From Sphingopyxis granuli NBRC 100800 (GTDB lineage: Bacteria; Pseudomonadota; Alphaproteobacteria; Sphingomonadales; Sphingomonadaceae): DNA of 64,000 nucleotides. Positions within the stretch are counted from its first letter, which is position 1, and every line of letters starts with the position of its first letter. Below, one piece after another: positions 51,438 through 62,500 of this stretch. The stretch lies in NCBI RefSeq assembly GCF_001591045.1, contig NZ_BCUA01000006.1, positions 1-64,000 on the forward strand. The letters are read 5' to 3'. The translations under genes and the position numbers were made by a program. The notes under the pieces are model-generated. The model did not search any database, had not been told where the DNA came from, and worked only from the letters and a program-made list of their open reading frames with translations.

Positions 51438-53750
51438 TTAGCAAACGGCATCGATGACGGCTCGTACGATGCTCGCCGTGCCTTTTCCTAAGGGCATGAT
51501 CGGTTCGCGATCGTCCATGGCCTCCTTGATGCAATAATAAGCGGAGTGGCTGCTGCTCCGCCAAGCGAAGACGAAGAAGTCGGCATTTTTCGCAAGGCTC
51601 GCAAGCCTAGCCGTCGCCACAAGATCGGCATTGAGTATGACTTCAACACCGGGAAACATCGTCTCCAATTGGCTTTTGGCACGGCTTCCGGCCGCTTCGG
51701 TGAGAGTGTAAATACCAATAGTCTTGTCCGATAAATCGGGGAGCACGCCTTGGTCGTTCGCCTGCTCTTCAGCATCGATTGCGCCGAGCGCTTCGCGGTC
51801 GATCCCATAGTCCTGTGCGAGAATGCGGAATGCATGGCGTTCGTCCGCACGTAAGCGATGAGCAAATCCGATCGTCTTGCCGACGACGAGCAGGAAGAAT
51901 TGCTGGCGTGCATTTTGGCAATCGACCGACGGCGCAGGTGCGAGGGCCAACGCTTCTGCGACATCCAGCGACCAGCCCACATGCGCTGGCGACCCCATGC
52001 GCTCTTCGACGTCGCTCAAAGTATCGAGGAGCGATAGATAATCAGCACTCGAAACGCCGGCTTCCAGAAGCTGGCCGAGCAGTTGAGACAGCAGGGCTAG
52101 GTCGATCGACGACAGGCCATCGTCCATCGCGACAAGCATGAAGAGCGTGTTGGCGATCGGCTTGACGCTCGGCAGCATGACTCCCTCGTCGCCGAGGAAC
52201 GCAGCGTGAATCGAAGGGATTGCATTCCGCACGATCGCCGATCTGTCGCCGCCCACGTTTCCGATCCTGTCGGCGAACTGCTGCGCCCGTTCCGGGGCGC
52301 TGCGAATCGCATCCGCATCCCAGGTCACAGCCGCGTCGGCAGGCAGGGTGCTGGCTGTGCCCTCCCGTAGCCCGGCAGCCCAATCGAGCCACCCGCTGGC
52401 CGCGTCCGGGACGCTCGCCAATGCCGGCTCAACACCGGCAGGGCTCCCCAAATCCCTCTCGACCGGCAACGCGTCTGCCACCGGGACAACCTCAACCTCA
52501 ATGGATGGCGGCGAGACCTGCAAAGCCTCATATTTGGCACGGTTTGCTAACGATAATTCTTCGACAAGCTGTCCGGTTTTCTCGACCGTGGCCACGACCT
52601 TGTCGATGGCCTCCTGCGTGCGCACGAAGGAGGCACAGTGGATCAGACGGGTGATCGTCCTTTTGCTCTGCGGGAGCGCAAGATAGAGTTCAATGGCGCG
52701 ATCGAAATTACCGTCATCGAAAGCTTCGTCGGCGGCGTCGATACTCGGCGCCTCGCTCGCGGCGGAAGGGATGGAGATCAGTTCGGCAATAGTACCGGCA
52801 ACACGCGCGGAATCGGGCAGCAGCGCAGCGAGCTCGGCAATGATTTGCGGGCTGGGCTTCGGGCGGCTTCGCTCGAACAGCAGAAATGCCTTCACTGCGC
52901 GCGGCGTCCGAACGCCCCGGCGCGAAGCAAACAGCCGCGGATAACGACTGCCAATCTGTTCGACAAAGGTCGCGAGAAGTTCGTCGCTACTGCCGCTGGC
53001 TTCAGGAAGATCGAGATGTGTCCGATACAGCGCCTCGATTAGATCGGCGATAATCTGCGGCGGAAGAACCAACTCGGAGAGCGTCTTGATCAGCCAATGA
53101 TCATGAGCGATTTGCGGCCATAATCCGAGGCCGGCGCGCATCCGCACATCCAGGAAGCGCAGATTTTCTTCGTTGAGGCGCGCGCTTTGCTTCAACTCGT
53201 CCAGCAATACCTGCGCCTGAGCCTGATCCTGGACAAGCAGCGCGCGATCAAACTCCGATCGAATGGCCCCGACCGGGCGGCGTTCAATCTTCTTGCGCCG
53301 CGTCCGTCCCGCAAGGAGAGTTGCCAGCGCGCGCAGATCATTGGCGATCCGTTGGTTCGCCGCTTCGTCGGCGCCCGCAAAACGAAAGACGGGCGTACCG
53401 AAAGCGCTCCCGAGTGCCGCGGCCATCGGGTCTGCGGCGGCGGGCGAGGTTCGGTCGAAATGCTCGAACCATGCCCGCCCGAACCATGCGTTCAGCAGGC
53501 GCTCGAGTTCCCCGGTCCGCTCTTGATCGCGGGCCGCAGCATACCAGCCGGTTATTTTACCGTCCCGAACGAACGGAAGAATTATTGGGGCAATCTGCTC
53601 ATAGTCGCCGAGCAGTCTGAGCCATGGATCGACAGATTCGGCAATCCCGGACGGGATGCTCCCAGCCGAGAGGGTTACCCAGTCGAGGCCGTTCGGCGCC
53701 GCAAAGAAGCGCGAGAGCCAAGGGGCATGGTCAGGGCCGACCTCAGGCAT
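51438..53750 (-). CDS. dpdD: DpdD-like protein of the 7-deazaguanine DNA (Dpd) system
   Basis: A 770-residue soluble protein. The C-terminal part 'KTIGIYTLTEAAGSRAKSQL', 'FPGVEVILNADLVATARL' and 'NADFFVFAWRSSSHSAYYCI' is the most distinctive. The middle is helical and TPR-like ('AFDDGNFDRAIELYLALPQS'). I call it DpdD from its size, C-terminus and place after the dpdK gene. ATG 53750 overlaps dpdK by 8 bases. DpdD is counted among the restriction-side proteins; its reaction is unknown. Confidence 0.7.
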   Translation of the reverse strand: MPEVGPDHAPWLSRFFAAPNGLDWVTLSAGSIPSGIAESVDPWLRLLGDYEQIAPIILPFVRDGKITGWYAAARDQERTGELERLLNAWFGRAWFEHFDRTSPAAADPMAAALGSAFGTPVFRFAGADEAANQRIANDLRALATLLAGRTRRKKIERRPVGAIRSEFDRALLVQDQAQAQVLLDELKQSARLNEENLRFLDVRMRAGLGLWPQIAHDHWLIKTLSELVLPPQIIADLIEALYRTHLDLPEASGSSDELLATFVEQIGSRYPRLFASRRGVRTPRAVKAFLLFERSRPKPSPQIIAELAALLPDSARVAGTIAELISIPSAASEAPSIDAADEAFDDGNFDRAIELYLALPQSKRTITRLIHCASFVRTQEAIDKVVATVEKTGQLVEELSLANRAKYEALQVSPPSIEVEVVPVADALPVERDLGSPAGVEPALASVPDAASGWLDWAAGLREGTASTLPADAAVTWDADAIRSAPERAQQFADRIGNVGGDRSAIVRNAIPSIHAAFLGDEGVMLPSVKPIANTLFMLVAMDDGLSSIDLALLSQLLGQLLEAGVSSADYLSLLDTLSDVEERMGSPAHVGWSLDVAEALALAPAPSVDCQNARQQFFLLVVGKTIGFAHRLRADERHAFRILAQDYGIDREALGAIDAEEQANDQGVLPDLSDKTIGIYTLTEAAGSRAKSQLETMFPGVEVILNADLVATARLASLAKNADFFVFAWRSSSHSAYYCIKEAMDDREPIMPLGKGTASIVRAVIDAVC

Positions 53751-54282
53751 CACCGGCCAAATATGATTCAAAGGCGATCCGTGCCTGGGCGACGGTCTGC
53801 CGCGTCGTATCGTAGACGACGTGTTCGTCGTTAAGTTCAAGCCCGTTATAAGTGATGTTCATCGATCCGGTCAGCAATCCGCGGGAAAATAGCAAACCCT
53901 TCGTATGAAGGAGTTGACGGCGAACAATCACGAGCTTGTCTCCGACGCCCGCTTCCTGCGCACCTGTCTCGAGCGCCGTCAGCAGCGAGTCATTATGCCC
54001 GTCAAAACTCGTCGCGATGCCGAGCGGCGTTCCCCGGGACATGAGATAAACCAACAGTTCAACCAAGCGAACCTCGCGTTCACCCCAATCGGGATTAAGC
54101 GCGGAGAAGCCTGCCGCTCGATTGTCGAGAAGGATGACGTTGCTGATCCAGGGGCTGACCAGCCAGGCGCGCTCGTCGCCCGGCGACAGGAGCTCGGACA
54201 ACAGCATCTGCTGAAGCAACTCGCGGATCAGATTGTGGCTGGTGCTCGCACTCTTGAAAATGCGGCGCGTGGCAAAACTCAT
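53743..54282 (-). CDS. dpdK: DpdK, phospholipase D-like protein
   Basis: A 179-residue protein with one PLD motif: 'RRQLLHTKGLLFSRG' then 'GSMNITYNGLELNDEHVVYD' (HxK...GS.N). The first half has 'WLVSPWISNVILLD', the usual first strand of the fold. A protein with one HKD motif works as a dimer, probably as a nuclease. ATG 54282 overlaps the dpdJ stop by four bases. Confidence 0.8.
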   Translation of the reverse strand: MSFATRRIFKSASTSHNLIRELLQQMLLSELLSPGDERAWLVSPWISNVILLDNRAAGFSALNPDWGEREVRLVELLVYLMSRGTPLGIATSFDGHNDSLLTALETGAQEAGVGDKLVIVRRQLLHTKGLLFSRGLLTGSMNITYNGLELNDEHVVYDTTRQTVAQARIAFESYLAGDA

Positions 54283-57200
54283 TGCAGCGCCTCCGCAATG
54301 TCGATGTCGGCCTCGAGATTCCCGCCAACGCGGCGGATTGCCTGGGTCCGTGCAAATACCGAGAGGTAATCCGCTTCGACAGGGTTGGTCGCGAGGAAGG
54401 TAAGCGCTTCCGCCATCCGGTCGCTTTGCGCCAGTGCGCAAACGAGGGTAGCGGCGCCGGTCCGTGCCAATTGATCGAGGCATCGCTCGCGCCAGGTCGG
54501 GTTATCCAGGTCAATGGTTGCCGTGCCCTCGGGAAGGAAGGCCCGAACAAGCAATGTTTCGGGCGCCGGCAAATCGCTGAATGTCGAGTAAAGGGCGAGG
54601 CCCGCCTGGCGAATGTAGGAACCCCGCGGCCAAAGCAGACCATATATAACGCTGAACCGCCATTGGTCGGGGTTGATCGTAGGCGTATCGATACCCGCAG
54701 CACCAAGCGCTTGATCGAGATCACTGTTTCGCGAGAGCCTATAGGCGATCACGCGCGCGTCAAGTTCGACGCCAAGTCGGGCTTCCTCTCCGTCCCAGAG
54801 CAGCAAAGCATCACGCAGGAAACGATCGCTTTCAGCGCTCGACCCCGGTCGCAAAACGCGATTGCTGAGCGCCACCATAAAGGCGTGCGACGTCACATAG
54901 CCCTGTTCCGCAATCAGGTGGCGAAGCGCGGTAAAGGCGCGGTGGGTGGCTTCGGCACCCGACGCTCTTCGCATCGCCTGGAGCGCCTCGGCGAAAGGAT
55001 CCTCCGGGGCGGCCAAAACAGCATCGTTTACGAAGCGCTTCAACTGGAAATCGCTCAGCGCAAAGTCGTTGTCGCGAAGGGCTGAGCTCATCAATGCGTA
55101 GAAACGGCGCGGATCCTCGGCATATACGCGCTGAATCTCCTCGATGTGGCCATTCCCGCCGGGCGACATCTCGCTAATCCACAATTCGCTCGCCTGATCC
55201 TGGGATATATCTTCGCCGTCGCGCGGCCCCGCGTGGATGTCGACCACCAGTTCGTCGGTATCTACCTCCGGGCAGAGGCTCTCAATCGCATGAATCAAGG
55301 CGGCGGCGATCGTCGCTGTGAAGCGTTCGCGCAACCAGCCTTCCGATTCCTCCCCCAGCGGTTCGTAAAGGCCATGTCCCAATGCCAGAAGGTTGCGTAC
55401 GACGTCGGGGTTCGCGAGATAGGCCGCAAGATCCTGGCGGAGGCGGTCTTGGGCGTTCCCTTGCGCGCTGGCGTCGTCGACGATTTGCGACTGGAAGAGA
55501 AAATTGAGGGTCTGGTCGAGATCGAGATCGGCGCTTCCCCCGGCGAGATTTGCCGCCGCTTGGCGGAGGTCGATCGATTTAGCGACCGCCTCATTGGTCA
55601 AGGTTGTCAGAAGCAATTGCGCAAGCCAATCGCGAGCAAATATATTATCGATCCCATCGAGCAGCGGACCGTGCCGCGCTTGGTGATAGAAATAGGCTGT
55701 GCGCATCGCTCGCGCGAGTTCGTCGACGCGACCATCGAGATTTTCCCATATGCGGTCAGGCAACGCCAAACGCATACAAAGGGCATCGACCGCGATTGTA
55801 AATCCAAGTCCGACCCGTTCGCCTCCAGACTCGAAGTAAAATTCCTTAACTGCCGAAGTTCCGTCCTGGAAAAGGATATTCGCATCACTGCCGAGTGCGA
55901 CGCGCCGCGTTTCGATCGGACAATGGCCTTGGTGTGTGAAAAATTCCATGGACCGGACATGGTCGGACCATCCGTTTCCAGCAGGTGGCGCAAAAGCCAG
56001 TCCGTGCGTGCGCGCGATCAATTGGTTCCGCCACCGCAGCCGCGAATTCGAACTGTCTAGGACGTTGGATGGCGGAAGTGACACGCGAAAACTCCGGGGG
56101 CGAAGCACTTGCACTTCGGCAACACCACCGCCGCTCTCGATAGGCCAGCGACCGAGCACTTCGCCCGATGCAAAATCGCCAACGGAAACGGCCTGTTCCC
56201 GCATCGCATCGAGTTCGGGTGCAATCCAATGTCGTTCGCGTTCATGGCGCAGACCGAAGCGCCGGGAAACCCGGCCGGGAGAGAATTCGCGCAGCGCTTG
56301 GCCGATCGGCATCACCATATTTTCGGGCTCGGCAGAACCGGGCGACGGCGGAAGCGTGATTTGTACCTCAGGCAAATTCAGACTCGTGAACAAATTTGCC
56401 GGCGCGAATTCGGGTAGCGGAGCATTGTTCAGCCAATAATCGCCACCGACTTCGCCGGACCAGCGCCAGTTGGTCTCGAGCCGGCGTACAGCGGTCGGCA
56501 ACACTTCGGTGAGCAAGGGGCGAGGTTGCTCCCAAAGAAGCAGTTGAACATCCTCGATCTTTAACCGCAGCGATTTGGCGAGAAACTCGGCATAACGATC
56601 TTGCTCGGCGGGCTGCACGATGATCCGGCGGAGAGTCTGTGCCAGTTGGGTCTGCCGATTTCTATCGGTCGCGCGGTCGCTTGGCTTGGCCAAATCGTGC
56701 CAGACGCTGTGTCGGTTCGTCGTATCCGCTGCCGCGAGATAGTCGAGGGTCGCATATACCGCTTGAATGCGCTGTATGTAGCGATTTGTGGTCGGAAGCG
56801 ACCGCACCGGCAGTTCGGGATCGAAAAGTAAATCATAGCCCTGATAGGCGATGCGATCGCGGCCATAATCCGAGAGGATTGCGACCGTCCAGGGCCGCAT
56901 CCTTCGCAAACGTCCCGCTCGCCCTTTGCGTTGCAGGAACTGGGCGACGTCACGCGGTGCCTTGTGCTGGATGACCGCTCCGACCCGAGGGTCGTTAAAG
57001 CCCACCTCGAGCGCGGCCGTGGCCACAATAATGTCGAGATTATTGCCGACGCCTGGATCCATCGACATGACCCGGCCCACCGATTTTCGATCTTGCTGCT
57101 GGAGCGTATGACCGATCCGGGTCACTGCATCCCAGTCCTGACCGTCGAGCTTGCGGCTCTCGACCGTAGAGGGAAACCGCAAGGTCGCGAGGCCCCCCGT

Positions 57201-58829
57201 CGGCTTGCGACGCATATCCGGAGCGCCGCGTCGGTCCCGCCCTTCCGCATCGAGCATCGCAAAATACATACGATTGGTCACATCGATGTCGTCGGTAAAC
57301 AGGAAGAGGCGCTCACCAACAACGCCTTCGCTTCTACGGCTTGCCGGGTCATCGAGAATCCGGGACAAGAGCATTGCCGTCTGGATCGAAGTCGAGAGCA
57401 AGGCCGTCCGTGAGACAGGGTCGCCGCGCAGGGCGAGCATATATTCGGCGCCTTCGGAAATCATGTCAGCGCGCGATGGCGTGACCTCGGCGCACGCGGC
57501 CTCAGAAAGCCCGGTGAGACGGGCGAAGAAACGCGCGCCATCTTTCAGCGTCGCAGAAAGTCCGACGAAAGATACGGGGCGCCTGAGCAACCAGCGCCAA
57601 CGGCGGATAAGATAGGCCACCTGCGCACCGGAAGTGCCAGCATAAGTGTGTACTTCGTCGAGTAGCATCAGTTCGGCAGGGCGTGCAGCACGGTCACCCA
57701 CACCAAAAAGATGCCGATAGCGACCATCGCCGATCCGCTGGTTCAACATCTCGGTGGTCGTGAAAAGAATGTCCGGACTTTCCCGCACAAGCCTTTCACG
57801 CGTCAGAATGACCTCATCGCTCTCGATCGTCGCGTCACAGGTCAGGCAGCAGAGACGCTCGCGTTTCTCTGCCCGATCGGCGTCGAGCCAGACCATGTCG
57901 CCCAGACAATGCTCCGTCGGGCACCGGATAAAATCGCACCGCAACCCCCCGCTGATCTGTTGCCATCCGGTCTTGGTATTATGGGCGAATACCGCGCTAT
58001 GCGGCGTCGGACCGAAAAATGTGCCGATCAGGATCTTGCGTCGACCCTTTGCGCTCAAGCTCGCGTCCAGACGGCGCGCCTGCGAATATACCTCGGCGAA
58101 TTGATCCTTGAGCAATTCGTTGCGCGGATAAAGAGCCAGGACTTTCACCCAGCGCACTGTAGCCGGATCTGTTTCGATATGCGCCGCAACACGCGCCAGC
58201 GCGGGCAGATAGAAAGCAAGCGTCTTGCCGCTACCGGTGCCGGCGCTTACCAATGTCCCGGAAGATCGGCCGTTGAAACCGGCGAGGATCCGCGCTGTCG
58301 CCTTGACCTGAAAATCGGCGAGCGCAAAATCGGAGCCGTAGCTGCTGACCAGCGCAGCAAGTGCGCCGCGAACAGCCTTGTTATCGGTCGCTTCATTAAC
58401 AACGCGCACCGCATCAGCGGCCAGCTTGTCTCGTTTCGGATAACTTCGGCGGCGCCACAAGAAGCGGAAATCGGCAACGAGCGTCGGGGCGGTCTGCCAA
58501 AGGATCGGTCCGGCATGTTTCGGAAAAAGTTGGCGCAAACGAAAGCTCAACCGTACGGCCTCGGCCATTCTAGACCTGTAGCGCGCCTCATTATCGTCGC
58601 CGACATTCAGGATTAGTGCGCGCGCGATTAGTGCCGCGATAACTTCGCCGGCCCCAAGATATGAAACATTCCGGCCGACAACCGGGTCGTCGAGAAATTC
58701 GTCGATGATGCCGTGAAGCTCCGCAGGAGCAACATGGCTATCGACCAATCCCCAACTCAACAGGCGCGCTTCCATTTGCTCGACAGCGTCGAGCACCGCC
58801 ATTAGCAAGCCTTCGTCACCCTCCATCAC
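54279..58829 (-). CDS. dpdJ: DpdJ, large superfamily 2 helicase
   Basis: A 1516-residue helicase. Motif I is 'VSAGTGSGKTLAFYLPALAR', motif II 'LMLLDEVHTYAGTSGAQ', motif III 'FVGLSATLKDG', and motif VI 'DVAQFLQRKGRAGRLRRM'. A four-Cys cluster ('CPTEHC', 'CCLTC') between motifs I and II may bind zinc. The long C-terminal half has no recognised domain. A helicase of this size beside a PLD protein and the DpdH ATPase fits DpdJ; it also resembles DrmA of DISARM, which I consider less likely. It overlaps dpdI by four bases. Confidence 0.8.
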   Translation of the reverse strand: MMEGDEGLLMAVLDAVEQMEARLLSWGLVDSHVAPAELHGIIDEFLDDPVVGRNVSYLGAGEVIAALIARALILNVGDDNEARYRSRMAEAVRLSFRLRQLFPKHAGPILWQTAPTLVADFRFLWRRRSYPKRDKLAADAVRVVNEATDNKAVRGALAALVSSYGSDFALADFQVKATARILAGFNGRSSGTLVSAGTGSGKTLAFYLPALARVAAHIETDPATVRWVKVLALYPRNELLKDQFAEVYSQARRLDASLSAKGRRKILIGTFFGPTPHSAVFAHNTKTGWQQISGGLRCDFIRCPTEHCLGDMVWLDADRAEKRERLCCLTCDATIESDEVILTRERLVRESPDILFTTTEMLNQRIGDGRYRHLFGVGDRAARPAELMLLDEVHTYAGTSGAQVAYLIRRWRWLLRRPVSFVGLSATLKDGARFFARLTGLSEAACAEVTPSRADMISEGAEYMLALRGDPVSRTALLSTSIQTAMLLSRILDDPASRRSEGVVGERLFLFTDDIDVTNRMYFAMLDAEGRDRRGAPDMRRKPTGGLATLRFPSTVESRKLDGQDWDAVTRIGHTLQQQDRKSVGRVMSMDPGVGNNLDIIVATAALEVGFNDPRVGAVIQHKAPRDVAQFLQRKGRAGRLRRMRPWTVAILSDYGRDRIAYQGYDLLFDPELPVRSLPTTNRYIQRIQAVYATLDYLAAADTTNRHSVWHDLAKPSDRATDRNRQTQLAQTLRRIIVQPAEQDRYAEFLAKSLRLKIEDVQLLLWEQPRPLLTEVLPTAVRRLETNWRWSGEVGGDYWLNNAPLPEFAPANLFTSLNLPEVQITLPPSPGSAEPENMVMPIGQALREFSPGRVSRRFGLRHERERHWIAPELDAMREQAVSVGDFASGEVLGRWPIESGGGVAEVQVLRPRSFRVSLPPSNVLDSSNSRLRWRNQLIARTHGLAFAPPAGNGWSDHVRSMEFFTHQGHCPIETRRVALGSDANILFQDGTSAVKEFYFESGGERVGLGFTIAVDALCMRLALPDRIWENLDGRVDELARAMRTAYFYHQARHGPLLDGIDNIFARDWLAQLLLTTLTNEAVAKSIDLRQAAANLAGGSADLDLDQTLNFLFQSQIVDDASAQGNAQDRLRQDLAAYLANPDVVRNLLALGHGLYEPLGEESEGWLRERFTATIAAALIHAIESLCPEVDTDELVVDIHAGPRDGEDISQDQASELWISEMSPGGNGHIEEIQRVYAEDPRRFYALMSSALRDNDFALSDFQLKRFVNDAVLAAPEDPFAEALQAMRRASGAEATHRAFTALRHLIAEQGYVTSHAFMVALSNRVLRPGSSAESDRFLRDALLLWDGEEARLGVELDARVIAYRLSRNSDLDQALGAAGIDTPTINPDQWRFSVIYGLLWPRGSYIRQAGLALYSTFSDLPAPETLLVRAFLPEGTATIDLDNPTWRERCLDQLARTGAATLVCALAQSDRMAEALTFLATNPVEADYLSVFARTQAIRRVGGNLEADIDIAEALQ

Positions 58830-59542
58830 GCGGCGACAATGCGATAGGAATCGAAGGCGTCATTGTCCTTGAGCCACGCGATGACGCCGGGCGTCAGCAG
58901 CGTCAGCGCAGCACCTCTCGCTTGGACGGCTTCTAGGAACTTCTTCACATCGTCCGGCACTGCAAAATCGAATTCGCCGGCGATGGTCTTCAAATCGGAG
59001 GCCAGTTGGAGCACGGCGACGATCTCCGCTGTGCTCGAAGGCATCGTCTCAAAGGCCATACGGAACGCTTGATGCTTGCTCTCATAACGAGTGAGCGCGC
59101 TGTTGTTCTGATCGGTTCCGGCAATCCGACTGCGAACTACTGCAGGCGCGTCACCAGTAAAAATGACGCCGCGATACGCCTTCCACGCTACCTTGGCATC
59201 CTTAGCAAGCTCGGTTGCGGCGGCTACGAGGTCGCGTGTGAGCGTCGTCCATGACTTGCCGACCTTGAGCGTGCCCGATCTCGGATCCTGCACGAATTTG
59301 TCTCGCAAAGCAGCGGCGCGCGCGCGCGCTGCGGAGAGCGACGCGGGAGTTTCGGTCACTACGCCCGCCTTGGCGAGAACGCGGGACTGCACCAAACTCC
59401 GTTCGAGCTCCTCGACATCCTCGGCGAGTTCACGGCGAAGGTCGGTGAGCAATGCGGTTTCCTGGACGTTGGAACCCATCGCATCGAGCGTTTCGAGCTG
59501 CTCGCGCAGCGCCGCGGCACGGAGTGGAAGAGCGGCACTCAT
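58826..59542 (-). CDS. dpdI: DpdI-like protein
   Basis: A 238-residue helical, coiled-coil-rich protein: 'AALREQLETLDAMGSNVQE', 'REVAEDVEELERSLVQSRVL'-type heptads near residues 30-55 and a C-terminal 'PDDVKKFLEAVQARGAALTL'. No catalytic motif. It is named from its position between the DpdH ATPase and DpdJ helicase, and overlaps both genes by four bases. An inter-subunit or partner role is likely. Confidence 0.6.
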   Translation of the reverse strand: MSAALPLRAAALREQLETLDAMGSNVQETALLTDLRRELAEDVEELERSLVQSRVLAKAGVVTETPASLSAARARAAALRDKFVQDPRSGTLKVGKSWTTLTRDLVAAATELAKDAKVAWKAYRGVIFTGDAPAVVRSRIAGTDQNNSALTRYESKHQAFRMAFETMPSSTAEIVAVLQLASDLKTIAGEFDFAVPDDVKKFLEAVQARGAALTLLTPGVIAWLKDNDAFDSYRIVAA

Positions 59543-62500
59543 TGTGTATCTCCAAGGGTTGTCGTATCCGCAGCAACGCGATCGAATAGTGCGATGATGT
59601 CTGTTGCGACAATCATCGGATCCGACTGGCGCCGCGCTTCCATCTGTTTTTCGACGCGTGGCGTCCCGAGCGACACAAGCGCCTCGGTATCCTTCAGGAA
59701 ACCGAGAGTGCGTTGGATAAGACCGAGATCGATGACACCGAGCGCGTTCAACAATCTAGGTAATTGGTCACGCTCCGCTTCGCTGACCATTGCAGCCGCA
59801 TTGACTAGTTCGGCATAAGGACTCGTCTGAAACTCGGTGAGATTCCGCCCGAACCGCGCGACATCGAAATTGGCTTGGCTCGGCCAGCATTGAGTTTTCT
59901 GCAAGAGATGGACAATGGTTTTAAGGTCGGCAACGAATGCATTTTTGTCGAGCTTCTCGTCGTCTAGGAAGTCGCCGACCTCGTCCCGGAATTGCCGCAA
60001 TAACGCGATCACCGGTTGCACGCGGGCCCAGATGCGGTCTTCGCTTAGCGAAGGCAGAAACATCCGAATATCTTCGGAGACAGCGTCCGGTAGCGTTGCG
60101 CGTTCTTCGGGTGGCAACTGCAGCGCATCATAGATACGAACGAGATCGATAGCAAAAGGCGTACGACCATTGCCCTGATAGCTTGCCGAGCGGTCGCGCA
60201 GAGCGTCCTGCAAGAGTTTGCGAATATCACGTCCGCTGCTTCCATTGAGTGCATGCGTGCGCAATTGATCCCATTGCGGTTCGACACTCGAGCCATCGAA
60301 CGACGCGGGTTGGTCAAAAAGCGCGGCCAGCATCGCCTGCGGTCCCGCGATGCGAACGGGCGGTTGCATACCGGCGATCCGGGCCTGCGTAAGCAACGCA
60401 TTGCCAAGGAAATATCCCGCAGCCTTCGCGTCGGCTATCAGCATCGGTTCCAGTTGCCGGCGAAGGTCATCGACGATTTGCATCGCGGCGACATAATCGT
60501 CATCACCTTCGGGATAGTCCCAACCGCTCCCATGATGCTGGTAGCGCAACGCACCGAACATACCCTGCCGCATTGTCCCATCTTCGTCGCGATAATCGGT
60601 ACAGACCGTTAATTCGCGCCCGCCTGTAGGATTATTGCTGGCACCGGCGATAGCGATCCAGCGGCCGCTGACCTCGACTTCAGGAATACGAAGTCCCGAT
60701 CCGTCGATGGACTTTTGCAACAGCTCAGCCAATGCATTGCGGATCGCACGCGCATCGGCCTGAATGAGTGGCTCGCCTGTCGCCCAGCGGTCGAGTTTTC
60801 CGACCCATGCCGCGATTTTCGGGTCTACCGGGTCTTCCCCAGAAGCTTGATCCACCACTGCAGTCCCGCTGCTTGTAGTCGGCGTATCTGGAGTCGCGGA
60901 CGGAGGCGTCTCGACCTTCTTGACGAATTTGACGTTCGTAAGATCTTCCGGCGTCGGTACGCCGAAGGTACGAAAAACGAGAGGCTGGACGTGCGCCAGC
61001 GTTTTCGCATCAGGAGCATTACCGCCCCACATCACGAGTGTGCTCTGCAGGCGCCGCTTTTCCGGATCGGGGATGCTCAATTGCCGGACGAGATTGGCCA
61101 AATATCCGTTGGGCTGGAGCCCGTGATATGCGGCCGGCGGAAATTCGCCCCGTATATAGCTATCGCGATCGAGCAACGTATTTCTCAGTATCTCGTTGAT
61201 CACGCGACGCGGGTTGAATGTGAGTTTTGCGTTTTCGAGAAGATGATGCTCGACAAGGCGCTCGATGGCGGCGCGATTGAACGGGAACAGGGGAAACCCG
61301 GCCTCGGACTGGCCGAATGCTTCAAGAGCGGCCGCCTCCTCCTCTGATCGGGCATCGTCATGCCAGATCGGCAGCCAACCGGCCTGTGCGTGCGCCGATC
61401 GATTCCGGCTGAAGCGTTCTTTCAATCCCTCCTCGCCCCAGCGGGCGGCATTGAGATAGGCTCCGACCATCTCGACCACGGCCGCCTTCGTCTCGGCCTC
61501 GCTCTGCGGCGCGTTTCCGATCATCCATACGCGCTGCGCGCGCGTCAAAATGGTTTCGCGTGAGGTGAGATAACCATCGGTTAGTGCCAGCGCTGTCCGC
61601 ATCGTGGCATAGACCTGCTTTCCATCGCGCGTGCCTTCTTGAATGCACACATTCAGCAGGGCCTCCTGGATACCGGAGAGAGCCGCGAAGTCTTCGACGA
61701 GGAGTACCAATTCCTTGCCGTCTTCCAAAAGCGACTCGCGGACCCCCAGAATGATATCCTGCAGCGTCAGCCCGCCGCTGCTCTGCTCGAGCCGGAACAC
61801 ATGACTGATAGCGCGGTCCACCACCGAATTGAGAAGCTTCGCAATGGGCTCGCGCCGGGTGGCATCGGCGACAGCAATTTGCGAGAGATAATAGTTGCGG
61901 ACGGGAAAGGCAGCCTCCGAAATATCGCAGCTTTCGGGAACGAGAAGATCATCGCCGAAAAATTGCGTATCCGTTTCGCCGCCGATGCTTTCTTCATCGC
62001 GCCCTTTGATTGCGCGGGAAATGATCCGATTGAAGACGGTGTCTGCATAATGTTCATGAAGAACAGCGTCCCGAAAAAGCTTGGGCAGTTGCTCGGCATG
62101 CCCGATGAGCGAACGAAGTTCTGCGCCCCGACTGGCATCCTCCGAAACTTGCGCACGCATTTCCTTCGCGCGGTCTGCCAAGGCATTCTGTAGTTCGGCG
62201 ATGAATCTGACGATGATCTGCGAGGCGTTCACTTCAGCGACCGCCTTGCTCAGCTCATCGCGCGGTTTGGCGTAACGGGGGTTGTTCTTGAGGGGCTCCA
62301 GGATGAGTTCGACGACCTTGCGCAAACTCGCACTCTTCGGAATTCGAATAACGAGCAAATCTTTATAACGTTTGGACCGTTGCAACTGCGCATCGAGCCA
62401 GCGGATGACGTGCGATTTTCCGACGCCCGATGGTCCGGTGATTGGGCACAAGATATAGCCCGCCGGGACATCCTCGCTAAGGAAAGCATCCAGCAATTGT

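Noticed and set aside
53743-58829. Helicase plus phospholipase D pair as DISARM (drmA, drmC)
   Set aside because: There is no DUF1998 drmB-like protein or DISARM methylase nearby, and the adjoining 1039-residue ATPase and the other genes fit the Dpd set better. I keep this as the second choice.
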